From: Microbacterium psychrotolerans
GTDB taxonomy: Bacteria; Actinomycetota; Actinomycetes; Actinomycetales; Microbacteriaceae
Direction: 5' to 3'
Assembly: GCF_031085295.1 (NCBI RefSeq)
Contig: NZ_JAVFWO010000001.1
Span: forward strand, 1-64,000
Length of the DNA: 64,000 nucleotides
Under the pieces are notes generated by a model. It worked only from the letters and a program-made list of their open reading frames with translations, was not told the origin of the DNA and ran no database searches. The translations under genes were made by a program, and so were the position numbers. This document shows, in pieces, positions 32,465 through 41,559 of this stretch (positions are counted from its first letter, which is position 1; each line of letters opens with the position of its first letter).

Positions 32465-33463
32465 TCAGTCCTCGGGACCTGCCGCCTGCGACGAGCCGGC
32501 CGACGCGTCCCACCAGTCGAGCACGCGCGTGCCCATCAAGGTGAGCCAGCGCGACGGCTCCCCGTCGCCGGCGTCGACACCGAACCAGGTCCGCCCTGGG
32601 AGCGGCGTCGTCTGCAGCCATGTGCCGTCGGGCTGCCGGGCCGCCCGCACCACCTCGACCGCCTCGGCGAGCCGCGGATCGGGCGCCGTGCCTTCGAACA
32701 GCGCGACGTCGCGGAAGTGGTCGAGGGCGGCGAGCGCGCTGTACCGGTGCCGGTTCGGGTAGACGAAGCGGGTCACGAATTCGCCGACGACCTCGCCCGT
32801 GCTCGCGCGGAACATGAGGCGCCGCGACAGCAGGTACTCCTCGCCGCCGTGGCGCGCCTCGCGCATGCTCGTATCGCCGGTGATCCGCTCGTACGCGAGC
32901 ATGCCGCGCGCGGCGTTCAGCGTCGAGTGGAACGACGAGCGGACGGAGTCGCCCTCCTCGGCCTCGCAGTTCCAGCCGCCGTCGGCCAGGCGATGCTCGG
33001 GGAACCATGCGACGAGCCTCGACACGTCGGCGCCGAGCCACGCGCCGGAGGCGAGCGTGTAGGAGTTGATGCAGACGTCGACCTCGCCGCCCCAGTACGG
33101 CAGGTCCTCGTACTCCCACCGGCTGTTGGCTGCGAGCTTCTCCGCGGTCCCGTCGAGCACTTCGGCGTCCACGCCCCACTCCCGCAGGTCTTTGAGCACC
33201 CACGTCGTCGCGACCCAGGGCTGACCCGGCGCCTCCGCCTCGGCGCTGCCGAAGAAGCCCGACGGGAAGAAGGCGCCCCCGGCCCATTGGCCGTCGGCAT
33301 CCTGCTCCGCCAGGAGCCGGGCGCCGAAACCCTCCGTCGCGACGCGCGCGCGTGTGGCCTCCCAGACACCGGGCGGAGCGTCAGCGAGGTCTCTCTCCAC
33401 CTGCCAGCGCAGCGCCGGGTCGGAATCGAGCAGCCAGTCGAGCACGGGTCGCGGCGTGGACAT
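32465..33463 (-). CDS. Squalene cyclase-like (alpha/alpha toroid) protein
   Basis: A 332-residue helical protein with prenyltransferase/squalene-cyclase type repeats: LLAEQDADGQWAGGAFF, HRLADGGWNCEAE and VVRAARQPDGTWLQT are spaced QW-like motifs. The DxDD cyclase motif is not seen and the length is about half that of a true squalene-hopene cyclase, so it is a toroid-fold relative of unknown function. TACTCT (33470-33475) ends six bases before ATG 33463, implying leaderless expression. Divergent from corA. Confidence 0.82.
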   Translation of the reverse strand: MSTPRPVLDWLLDSDPALRWQVERDLADAPPGVWEATRARVATEGFGARLLAEQDADGQWAGGAFFPSGFFGSAEAEAPGQPWVATTWVLKDLREWGVDAEVLDGTAEKLAANSRWEYEDLPYWGGEVDVCINSYTLASGAWLGADVSRLVAWFPEHRLADGGWNCEAEEGDSVRSSFHSTLNAARGMLAYERITGDTSMREARHGGEEYLLSRRLMFRASTGEVVGEFVTRFVYPNRHRYSALAALDHFRDVALFEGTAPDPRLAEAVEVVRAARQPDGTWLQTTPLPGRTWFGVDAGDGEPSRWLTLMGTRVLDWWDASAGSSQAAGPED

Positions 33464-33571
33464 GAGGGCAGAGTACCGAGGGCCGCCGACGTGGCACAGG
33501 CCACGGCGTCCGCCCGTCTGGATACTGTGAGGATCGTTGCCGGCGGCGCACCGGCGAGGGAGGATTGCCCG

Positions 33572-34570
33572 ATGCCCATCGTCGACAACGGCGTGTACGT
33601 CGCCGGACAGCGGATCAAGAATCCGACGAGCCTGGCCGAGACGTTCGAGTACACGCGCGCTCAGCATGGAATGGCCTGGATCGGGCTGTTCCGCCCCACG
33701 CCCGAGGAGATCACGCAGGTCGCCGACGAGTTCTCGCTGCACTCGCTCGCCGTCGAGGATGCACTGACGGGCCACCAGCGGTCGAAGCTCGAGCGGTACG
33801 GCGACATCCTCTTCATCGTGCTGCGCCCCGCGCGGTACATCGACGAGACCGAGACGGTCGAGTTCGGCGAGCTGCACGTGTTCGTCGGCCCGGACTTCAT
33901 CGTGACGATCCGCCACGCCGAGTCGCCCGACCTGAGCCGGGTGCGCCAGCGCATGGAGCGCGATCCCCAGCTGCTCGCCCTGGGGCCCGAGGCCGTGCTC
34001 TACGCGATCCTCGACGAGGTGGTCGACGAGTACACGCCGGTGATCGAGGGCGTCGAGAACGACATCGACGAGATCGAGGACGCCCTGTTCGAGAACGGCG
34101 GGGTCACGCTCTCCAAGCGCATCTACGACCTGTCGCGCGAGGTGATCACGCTGCAGCGCGCGGTCGCGCCGCTCGCCGACATGCTCGAGGCCCTTCAGCG
34201 CGGGGCACCGAAGTACGAGGTCGACCTCGAGCTGCAGCGGTCGCTGCGCGACGTGCACGACCACGCGCTGCGGATCATCGACAAGGCCGCGGCGTTCCGC
34301 TCGATCCTCGACAACGCGCTCACCGTCAACGCCACGATCGTCACGCAGCGCCAGACCGACACCGCGCTGCTGCAGAACGAGCAGGTGAAGAAGATCTCGG
34401 GCTGGGCGGCGATCCTGTTCGGTCCCACGCTCGTCGGCACGATCTACGGCATGAACTTCGTGTACATGCCCGAGCTGGAATGGCCGCTGGGCTACCCGAT
34501 GGCGCTCGCCCTCATGGCGGCGACGAGCGTGACGCTGTACTGGGTCTTCCGCAGACGGCACTGGCTCTGA
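33572..34570 (+). CDS. corA: CorA family magnesium/cobalt transporter
   Basis: A 332-residue CorA: a large acidic cytoplasmic domain with a long stalk helix (about 190-270) and two C-terminal membrane helices. The pore signature YGMNF (near residue 292) followed by MPELEWPLGYP is intact, and the basic C-terminus (FRRRHWL) is typical. It forms a pentameric channel for Mg2+ and related ions. ATG 33572 is preceded by GGGAGGA. A strong hairpin follows within five bases of the stop. Confidence 0.96.
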   Translation: MPIVDNGVYVAGQRIKNPTSLAETFEYTRAQHGMAWIGLFRPTPEEITQVADEFSLHSLAVEDALTGHQRSKLERYGDILFIVLRPARYIDETETVEFGELHVFVGPDFIVTIRHAESPDLSRVRQRMERDPQLLALGPEAVLYAILDEVVDEYTPVIEGVENDIDEIEDALFENGGVTLSKRIYDLSREVITLQRAVAPLADMLEALQRGAPKYEVDLELQRSLRDVHDHALRIIDKAAAFRSILDNALTVNATIVTQRQTDTALLQNEQVKKISGWAAILFGPTLVGTIYGMNFVYMPELEWPLGYPMALALMAATSVTLYWVFRRRHWL

Positions 34571-34574
34571 CGAC

Positions 34575-34606
34575 CGCGCGCGGCCGTCGAACGACGGCCG
34601 CGCGCG
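34575..34606. terminator. Bidirectional terminator between corA and the ferritin-like gene
   Basis: Perfect 15-bp arms (CGCGCGCGGCCGTCG and its complement) separated by AA, exactly between two convergent stops (34570 and 34611). It can serve both strands. Confidence 0.85.
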
Positions 34607-34610
34607 TCCG

Positions 34611-35093
34611 TCAGCCGACGAGCTCTTCGAGCTTCTTTGCGAGCTCTTCGCTGGTGTGCGTCTCCTGCTGGAGGTTGTCGGTCAGCAGCGTGACGGCGTC
34701 GGCCGCACCCTGGGCGCGGGTGGCGAGGATCAGCGACCGGTACGCCGAGATCTCGTAGTGCTCGTTGCCGAGCGCCGCCGACAGCGTCACCTGGTCGCGC
34801 AGCGCCGGCGCGGAGCGCGCGATGAGCGACTCGGCCTGCTTGGCGATGCCCTTCGTGCTGGGCGATGCGGCCGTGGACTCCGGCAGTTCGAGCACCCGGA
34901 ACACTTTGCGGAGGTTCTCGATCTGCTCGCGCGTCTCGTCGGCGTGGTGATGGAACGTCTTCTTCACGTCCTGCGAACGGGCGGCCTGCTCGAGTTCGCC
35001 CAGTGCGGCGAGGGAGTCCTCCTCCATCGTCATGGCGGTGCGCAACTGGAAGCGCAGCAGGTCGGCGGGCGATTCGAGTGTGGTCTGCGACAT
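34611..35093 (-). CDS. DUF892 / YciE-type ferritin-like protein
   Basis: A 160-residue four-helix protein: LLRFQLRTAMTMEEDSLAALGELEQAA, KKTFHHHADETREQIENLRKVFRVL, LRDQVTLSAALGNEHYEISAYRSL and LLTDNLQQETHTSEELAKKLEEL. The spaced Glu/His residues resemble the di-iron site of ferritin-like YciE/YciF proteins, which are linked to stress and stationary phase. ATG 35093 follows AAAAGGAG at good spacing. It stands apart from the ABC genes that start upstream on the same strand. Confidence 0.9.
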   Translation of the reverse strand: MSQTTLESPADLLRFQLRTAMTMEEDSLAALGELEQAARSQDVKKTFHHHADETREQIENLRKVFRVLELPESTAASPSTKGIAKQAESLIARSAPALRDQVTLSAALGNEHYEISAYRSLILATRAQGAADAVTLLTDNLQQETHTSEELAKKLEELVG

Positions 35094-35176
35094 GGCATCT
35101 CCTTTTCCGGATGCCGAGACTCTATGCAACCGGCACCGCCGGGGGCACGGGGGTTGCGGCCGGCCGCGCGCTTTCG

Positions 35177-36955
35177 CTATGAGTCGCCCTCGCCGGGCGC
35201 GCCGTCGGCGGACTCGGCCTGCCACGACCGCCACAGGGCCGCGTATTCGCCGTCCATAGCGACGAGCTCGTCGTGCGCTCCGGACTCCACGATCCGCCCG
35301 TCGCGCATGACGATGATGCGGTCGGCGTCGCGGGCGGTGTGGAGGCGGTGGGCGATGGCGATCACCGTCCGGCCCTCGAGGACGCGGTCGAGCGACTGCT
35401 CGAGGCCGCGCGCCGCACGCGGGTCGAGGAGCGAGGTCGCCTCGTCGAGCACCAGCGTGTGCGGATCGAGGAGCACCAGCCGCGCGAGAGCGACCTGCTG
35501 TGCCTGGGCGGGCGTCAGCACGACCCCGCCCGAGCCCACCTCGGTGTCGATCCCGTGCGGCATCGCGCGCACCCATCGCAGCGCCCCGACGACCTGCAGC
35601 GCCTCTTCGAGCTCGCTGTCGCGCGCGGAGGGAGCCGCCAGTCGCAGGTTGTCGGCCAGCGTGCCGACGAACACGTGCTGCTCCTGGGTCACGAGGGCCA
35701 CATGCTCGCGCAGCACGTCGAGCGGCATGCGCATGACGTCGGCGCCGCCGACCGTCACGGCGCCGGCGGACGGCGCCGTGATGCCCGTGAGCAGGCGGGC
35801 GAGCGTGGACTTGCCCGACCCCGACGGCCCGACGATCGCGACGCGTTCGCCGATCCGCGGCTCGAGCTCCACACCCTGCAGCACGTCGACTCCGGGCCGG
35901 TACGAGAAGCGGATGCCGCGCGCCGCGAGCTGCTCGCCTTCGGGGGTCTCGTCGGCACCGGGCCGGTCGGTCGGCACCTCGGCGACCCCGACGATGCGCG
36001 CGAGCGCGGTGGTGCCGACCTGCAGCCGGTCCATCCAGTTCACGAGTTCCTCGACCGGCCCGGTGAGCTGCATGGCGTAGAGGGCGATGGAGGTGACGTC
36101 GCCGACGCTCGCGACGCCCTGTCCCATGAGGAAGGCGCCCCACAGCAGCACCGCGATCACCGGGAACAGGAAGCCGAGGGTGGTGAGCGGATACCAGATG
36201 CTCCGGAGTCCCAGCGTGTAGCGCTCGGCCTGCGCGCGGCCGGCGAGCGCGCGGTCGATCTTGAGGCGCTGCGCGGGCGCGAGGTCGAGTGCATCGATGG
36301 TGCGCGCACCCTCGACGGTCTCGTTGATGACGCCGACGAGCCGTCCGTACGACGCGAGCTGGCGGCGGTATCCAGGTCCCGAGCGCTTCATGTACCAGCG
36401 GGTGCTCAGCGCGATCAGGGGCACGCCCACGAGGAGTGCGGGCGCGACGAGTGGGCTGATGATGAAGGCCGCACCCAGTGTCAGGATCACGGTCATCGTC
36501 GTGACGAGGATCCTCGGCACACCGAAGCGCACGGTCTGCGCCACCGCGTCGACGTCGCTCGTCGTACGGGAGAGGAGGTCGCCGGTGCCGGCGCGCTCCA
36601 CGACAGCGAGCGGAAGCGATGTGACGGTGGCCAGGAAGTCCTCTCGCAGCTGGGCGAAGACGCCCTCCCCCAGCCGCAGCGACCAGAGCTGGGCGAAGCG
36701 GGTCACGAAGGCCTGTACGATCACCGCGCCGGCGAGAGCGGCGAACATGACGTCGATGGTGGCCATGTCGGCGGTGCCCGAGGTGAGCGCGTCGATCATG
36801 CGACCGATCAGCCAGGGGCCGACGAGTCCGGCGAGCGCGGCAGCAGCGTGCAGCGCGATCACGAGCAGGAGCTCGCCGCGATGACGGCGCACGAGGGTGC
36901 GCGCGACCTCGCGGATCTTCTCGCCGCCGGCGACCGGGAGCGTGCCGTCACTCAT
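35177..36955 (-). CDS. ABC exporter subunit, intact Walker motifs but degenerate signature
   Basis: A 592-residue fused transporter: six membrane helices (residues about 1-310) plus an ATPase domain. Walker A GPSGSGKST (about 375) and Walker B LVLDEATSLLDP (about 497) are intact, but the signature LSGGQ is replaced by LTPAQAQQ (about 478). Its ATG 36955 lies inside the end of the next gene upstream (8-base overlap), so the two subunits are coupled and surely pair. In the heterodimer this subunit's Walker A would face the LSGGQ of the partner, giving one working ATP site. Substrate unknown; multidrug/lipid exporter fold. Confidence 0.92.
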   Translation of the reverse strand: MSDGTLPVAGGEKIREVARTLVRRHRGELLLVIALHAAAALAGLVGPWLIGRMIDALTSGTADMATIDVMFAALAGAVIVQAFVTRFAQLWSLRLGEGVFAQLREDFLATVTSLPLAVVERAGTGDLLSRTTSDVDAVAQTVRFGVPRILVTTMTVILTLGAAFIISPLVAPALLVGVPLIALSTRWYMKRSGPGYRRQLASYGRLVGVINETVEGARTIDALDLAPAQRLKIDRALAGRAQAERYTLGLRSIWYPLTTLGFLFPVIAVLLWGAFLMGQGVASVGDVTSIALYAMQLTGPVEELVNWMDRLQVGTTALARIVGVAEVPTDRPGADETPEGEQLAARGIRFSYRPGVDVLQGVELEPRIGERVAIVGPSGSGKSTLARLLTGITAPSAGAVTVGGADVMRMPLDVLREHVALVTQEQHVFVGTLADNLRLAAPSARDSELEEALQVVGALRWVRAMPHGIDTEVGSGGVVLTPAQAQQVALARLVLLDPHTLVLDEATSLLDPRAARGLEQSLDRVLEGRTVIAIAHRLHTARDADRIIVMRDGRIVESGAHDELVAMDGEYAALWRSWQAESADGAPGEGDS

Positions 36956-38810
36956 CGCCGGGCTCCTCTCGCGCGGTGCGGATGGCGCCGGTCTCGGTGG
37001 CACGCGCCCACAGCGTGTCGATCGACCCGGTCCAGGGGGCGTCGAGCTCCTCGCCAGCGGTCGGCTCGGCGTCGCTGGTCGTGCGTGCCACGATGCGGCG
37101 GTAGCGGGCACCGACGGCGTCGTCGCGCCGCAGCAGCTCGGCGTGGGTGCCCGAGCCGACGACGCGGCCGCCGCGCAGGACGTGGATGACGTCGACGCGA
37201 TCCAGCATCAACGGGCTCGCCGTGACCAGTACCGTCGTGCGCCCTCGCCGCGCGCGGTGCAGGCGCGAGGCGATCGTCGCCTCGGTATTGGCGTCGAGCG
37301 CACTCGTCGGCTCGATCAGCACCAGAACCTCGGCGTCCGTCAGCAGTGCACGCGCCAGACTGAGCCGCTGGCGCTGGCCGCCCGACAGCACGCTCGCGCG
37401 CTCGGGGACGTGCTCCTCGAGGCCGCCGGGCAGTGCCTGCACGGCGTCGTCCGCCGCCGCGACGCCGAGTGCCTGGTCGATCCGGGCGCGCCGTGCCGTC
37501 GGCGACGGTGCGCGCTCGGGCGCGCGGATGCTCTGGGTGTCGAGGCCGTCACGCAGGCGTCCGGTGAACAGGTGAGGTGTGGCGTCGCTCACCACGATGC
37601 GCCGCCGTACGTCCTGCACCGGCACCCGGGTGTGATCCACGCCGCCCCAGAGCACGGGCGCGATGGTGTGCTGGCGGTCGTCGAAGCGCCCGAGCCGGGT
37701 GGCGACTTCGGCCGCGGCATCCGGATCCTCATCGACGAGTGCCGTGAACAGCCCCGGCGCGATGACGGCACCCGAGGCGACGTCGACGATCTCGGCGCTG
37801 CCGGGCGGCGCCGACTGCGGATCCTCGGGGTCCTGCACCGCGCGCTGGACGCGCAGCACGTCGAGCACGCGCCCGGTCGCGACGAACCCGCGCGCGAACG
37901 CCTGGCTCGCCTCGACGGTCGTGCGCAGCGGCACGATGAGGAAGACCGAGTAGCCGTAGAAGGTGACGAGCTCGCCGGGGCTGATCTCACCGGCGAGCAC
38001 GAGCCGCGCCCCGAACCACACCACCGCCGCGACGAAGAGCCCGGGCAGCAGGATCTGCAGCCCGTCGAGCCACGAGCCCAGCCGGGCCACGTCCACCGCT
38101 CGACGGCGCAGGTCGCCGGAGCGCCGGGCGTACCGCTCGACGAACTGGTCCTCGCCGCCGATGCCGCGCAGCACGCGGAGACCGACCACGGTGTCGGCGG
38201 CCAGATCGGTGAGCGCGCCCTGCTCGCGGCGCCACGCCGCCTGCCGCCTCGCGAGCGGACGCACGAAGAGCGACAGCACGGCCACGAGCACCGGCATCCC
38301 GAGCAGCACGAAAAGGCCCAGCGCGGGCGACGTGAGCATCGAGATGAGTCCGACCGCGACGTAGGCGACCACGCCGCCCGAGAACCGTGCCGTCACGTCG
38401 AACATCTCGCCGACGCGCAGCGCGTCGTTCGCGACGGTCGAGGCGACCTCCCCCGCCGAGCTGTCGGCGGCGATGGCGGCACCCGTCTCGGCGCTGTGAT
38501 AGCCGATGATGCGCGAGACGCCCAGCGACGACCGCAGCCAGTTCAGCACCGCCATCCTGTGGCGCAGCACGGCGAACAGGGCCTGAGCGACGGCGACGAC
38601 GGCGAGAGCCGCGCACCAGGGCAGCACCCCCTGCAGCCCGGCGGCGAGGCCGCCGTCGATGGCACGGCCGAGCAGGAACGGCCAGATCACCTGGCACAGC
38701 ATCCACAGCACGCCGAAGACGACACCGCCGACGAGCGTGGCGGGCTGACGCGCCGCCTGCCACAGCAGCAGCCGCAGCGGCGACCCGGTGGGCGCCTGAA
38801 GGGAGCTCAC
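36948..38810 (-). CDS. ABC exporter subunit without a Walker A motif
   Basis: A 620-residue partner of the following ABC gene: six membrane helices and an ATPase-like domain. LSGGQRQRLSLARALL (about 474) is perfect. No GxxGxGKS can be found where Walker A belongs (about 345-370, APGLFTALVDEDPD), and Walker B reads VLVLIEPTSALD, with Ile for the Asp that coordinates magnesium. The domain therefore cannot bind ATP in the usual way and should act by presenting its signature to the partner. GTG 38810 follows AAGGAG. It lies 57 bases downstream of the GH38-type gene. Confidence 0.92.
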   Translation of the reverse strand: MSSLQAPTGSPLRLLLWQAARQPATLVGGVVFGVLWMLCQVIWPFLLGRAIDGGLAAGLQGVLPWCAALAVVAVAQALFAVLRHRMAVLNWLRSSLGVSRIIGYHSAETGAAIAADSSAGEVASTVANDALRVGEMFDVTARFSGGVVAYVAVGLISMLTSPALGLFVLLGMPVLVAVLSLFVRPLARRQAAWRREQGALTDLAADTVVGLRVLRGIGGEDQFVERYARRSGDLRRRAVDVARLGSWLDGLQILLPGLFVAAVVWFGARLVLAGEISPGELVTFYGYSVFLIVPLRTTVEASQAFARGFVATGRVLDVLRVQRAVQDPEDPQSAPPGSAEIVDVASGAVIAPGLFTALVDEDPDAAAEVATRLGRFDDRQHTIAPVLWGGVDHTRVPVQDVRRRIVVSDATPHLFTGRLRDGLDTQSIRAPERAPSPTARRARIDQALGVAAADDAVQALPGGLEEHVPERASVLSGGQRQRLSLARALLTDAEVLVLIEPTSALDANTEATIASRLHRARRGRTTVLVTASPLMLDRVDVIHVLRGGRVVGSGTHAELLRRDDAVGARYRRIVARTTSDAEPTAGEELDAPWTGSIDTLWARATETGAIRTAREEPGDE

Positions 38811-38867
38811 GGGCGGAGGCTCCTTCCCTTCTCGGCGAACGCTCCGGTCATGGTCGGCACCGCCCCG

Positions 38868-41393
38868 TCATCGCCCGGCCAGCACGACGTCGGTCGTTCC
38901 CGCGGCGGGCACCTCGACCTGCGTCGGCTCGTCGTCGGCGCGCGTGACGACCGCAGCGACGTCCTGGTCCGAGATGTTGCGCAGCCGCGCCCGCACCTCG
39001 CCGTCGGGCGTCGGGCGCAGCTCGACGAGCAGGGCGTCGGCAGGAGTGATGTCGAGCGGCGGTCGGAACGTGGAAGCCGGCGGCGCGGTCGTGTGCCGGG
39101 CGTGCAGCGGCTCGAGCAGGTCGCGGCCGTAGCGGCGCACGCCCGCCGCGGTCGGCGACACCGCCGGGCGGAAGCGGTACCGGAACCGGTGCGTGATCTC
39201 CTGCCGCGCCTGGAAGTTCGTGAAGTGCAGGTTGTTCATGAGCCAGCTGTGGACGTGTCCTGCCTCGGCGTCGAGCTCGCGCGCCCAGGCGCCGGTATGG
39301 GGGCCGCCCACCTGCACCAGCGGGGCGTCGGTCGAGCCCCACAGGATGCCGCCGCCGGCCGGGCCGCGCACCCCGACCGCATGCTGGATCGAGTACCAGT
39401 CCTTGCTCGTGTCAGGAAGCTGCTCACGGTCGGCAGCGAATACCGCCCCGGCCGTCTCGAGCAGGAACTCCGGCTCCTCCACCGCGAAGGGGAAGGTGAC
39501 GAACACGCTCTCGGGCTCGAACCGCTCGGGCTTGCTGAGCAGCACCTCCAGGTCGATGTCTGCCGAGCCGTCGGCGATCACGAGGGTGGTCACGACGCTC
39601 GGGATGCCGGGCGCCGACGTCTCCCACCGGATCTCGGTGACCCCCGCGGCTCGACGCACGCGCACCGGTGCGTCGCCGGTCGCGACGAGCCGATCGAACC
39701 CGGGACCGGGATGGTCGGGGTGGAAGAGCTTGGGCGAGGTCGTGATCATCGGATGCCGCGACCCGGCCTCCACGACCTCGTCCACGACCGCGCCGAGCGC
39801 CGCCGGCGCCGACGGGTCGACGAGCTCGCGTCCGTCGGTCGTGTCGACGAGCGACACGACTCCGCCGCGCGAGGGGTCGACGGTGACCCGATACCGGCCG
39901 GCGGCGACGGGCCCCACCGGGATCTCCTCCTCGACCGGTTCGGGCACCGGGAGCACGGCGACGCCGAACGGGCCGACGTCGGCGAGGAGTCGGGCGCGGC
40001 GCTGCCCGCCGATCTCGACATCGACCAGCTCACGGCGGCGGGCCTCGGTCGGGTTGACTACGACGACGGCGTCGGCGGGCGGCACACCGGTGCCCGGGGA
40101 CGAGGCCGGTGCCGCGGCATCCGTCCGTCCCGACACGGTCGGCGACAGATCGGGCCGCCCGTCCGCGTAGGCGTAGCGGAACCAGCCCTCGATCGCGAGG
40201 TCGCGGGCGTGGTCGAACGCGTCGTAGGCGAACGCAGACTTCGCGTTGTGGTGCGAGTGGCTGAAGGTCGAGTGCGGCTTGGAGTACGTCTCCCAGCTGC
40301 CCCAGGTGTGCTCGCCGTACAGCAGCAGCTGCTCGTCGATGTGGTCAAGGGTCTCGGCGATCTCTGCGTCGGAGCGCAGCCGCACCGGTCCGCGGCGGTA
40401 GCCGAGCACGTCGAAGTGCGGCACGGTGCCGTCGCCGGCGAGCCGGGCGAGCGAGAGCGTGCTCTGCGCGGCGCGCGCGAACGTGCGGGCCTCGCGGTAG
40501 ACGGCGACCTCGCGCGCGGTCGAGCCGTGCCCGTGCGACCACCAGTCCGCCCACTCGCCCCGCACCGTGGGGATCTCGAACCCGGCTGCCTCAGCCTCGA
40601 GGGCGTCCATGGCCTCGTCGATCGTCGCTGTCCGCATGGGCCGCTCGGGATGCCGGGCGTTCCAGTGGCGCACGACCTGCAGGAACAGCGCGGTCGGCCA
40701 GCGGTTGTCGTTGCCCGCATGGACGACCGCGGTACGCCACGGGTAGTCGTCCCGGCGCTCGAGCTCGTCGACGAAGGCGGCGATGCACTGCTCGGCCAGG
40801 TCGACATCGCCGTCGACGATCCCCCACTCCTCGCCGAACCCGTAGTGCGTCGACAGCCACACGAAGACGCGGCGGCCGGAGGGTCCCTCCCACCAGAATC
40901 CGCTGGGCTGGACGAACGGCGGCCGGCCGTGATCGGGGTTCAGCGCCATGACCAGCCGGGTGATCCCGGCATCCGTCATCTGATCCACCAGGCCCCACGC
41001 CAGGCCGTTGACGTCGCCGTGCTGCTCGGTGCGGATGCCGACCCCGGCGGCCCGGATGCGCTCCAACTGCTCGTAACCCGCGTCGAACTCGAAGGTGCTC
41101 GGCAGCTGCGTCATGTTGAGGTACCCGCCGGTGACCGAGATCGTGCCCGACGCGGACAGGTCGGCGAGCCGGCGGACCTGTTCAGGGGCGGCGCGGCGCA
41201 GGAACGTCAGCACCGGGCGGGCGACCTCGAACGTCCAGCGGAAGGCGTCGGGCCCGTCGCCGGGGTGCTCGTCGGCGAGCTCCAGCACCCGGTCGACGAT
41301 GCGTCCGTGCATCCGGTCGATCAGGCGAGGGCTGTTGGTGTAGCCGACGTCGTGGTGGGTGTGGCCGAGGAGGAGGATCTCTCGGATCGCCAT
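38868..41393 (-). CDS. Glycoside hydrolase, GH38 N-terminal domain (alpha-mannosidase-like)
   Basis: An 841-residue protein. The N-terminus has the GH38-type metal-site opening LLLGHTHHDVGYTNSPRL, and TEQHGDVNGLAWGLVDQM is in the place of the catalytic Asp region. A long beta-rich C-terminal part follows, as in alpha-mannosidase-related proteins. No signal peptide, so it should act on imported sugars. ATG 41393 is used because the frame beyond it is antisense; the ribosome site is poor. Downstream of a sugar ABC importer, but separated by a strong hairpin, so probably transcribed from its own promoter. Exact linkage specificity is not readable. Confidence 0.85.
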   Translation of the reverse strand: MAIREILLLGHTHHDVGYTNSPRLIDRMHGRIVDRVLELADEHPGDGPDAFRWTFEVARPVLTFLRRAAPEQVRRLADLSASGTISVTGGYLNMTQLPSTFEFDAGYEQLERIRAAGVGIRTEQHGDVNGLAWGLVDQMTDAGITRLVMALNPDHGRPPFVQPSGFWWEGPSGRRVFVWLSTHYGFGEEWGIVDGDVDLAEQCIAAFVDELERRDDYPWRTAVVHAGNDNRWPTALFLQVVRHWNARHPERPMRTATIDEAMDALEAEAAGFEIPTVRGEWADWWSHGHGSTAREVAVYREARTFARAAQSTLSLARLAGDGTVPHFDVLGYRRGPVRLRSDAEIAETLDHIDEQLLLYGEHTWGSWETYSKPHSTFSHSHHNAKSAFAYDAFDHARDLAIEGWFRYAYADGRPDLSPTVSGRTDAAAPASSPGTGVPPADAVVVVNPTEARRRELVDVEIGGQRRARLLADVGPFGVAVLPVPEPVEEEIPVGPVAAGRYRVTVDPSRGGVVSLVDTTDGRELVDPSAPAALGAVVDEVVEAGSRHPMITTSPKLFHPDHPGPGFDRLVATGDAPVRVRRAAGVTEIRWETSAPGIPSVVTTLVIADGSADIDLEVLLSKPERFEPESVFVTFPFAVEEPEFLLETAGAVFAADREQLPDTSKDWYSIQHAVGVRGPAGGGILWGSTDAPLVQVGGPHTGAWARELDAEAGHVHSWLMNNLHFTNFQARQEITHRFRYRFRPAVSPTAAGVRRYGRDLLEPLHARHTTAPPASTFRPPLDITPADALLVELRPTPDGEVRARLRNISDQDVAAVVTRADDEPTQVEVPAAGTTDVVLAGR

Positions 41394-41497
41394 GGTGCGG
41401 AAAGTCCGTTCCGGGTCGTGGTCTGGTGAAGTCGTCGTCTGAAGCGAGAGAGGGGAGAGCGCCGTCAGCCGTCCGGCGCTGCGGAGGGGCAAGGGAT

Positions 41498-41529
41498 GGG
41501 GGCGGGCCGACCGAAGTCGACCCGCCCCC
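41498..41529 (-). terminator. Terminator after the ABC importer genes
   Basis: Nine-base arms GGGGGCGGG (41498-41506) and CCCGCCCCC (41521-41529), extended by a GACC/GGTC-like inner pairing. It lies 31 bases past the binding-protein stop and 105 bases before the GH38-type start. Confidence 0.7.
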
Positions 41530-41559
41530 GTTTCCCCCCAGGAAGGCGAGCTCCGCAGG

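Noticed and set aside
36897-41429. A 1510-codon open frame on the + strand
   Set aside because: It is antisense to two ABC exporter genes and the GH38-type gene, is full of Arg/His/Asp/Gly repeats, has no ribosome site, and reflects the high GC at third positions of the opposite strand.
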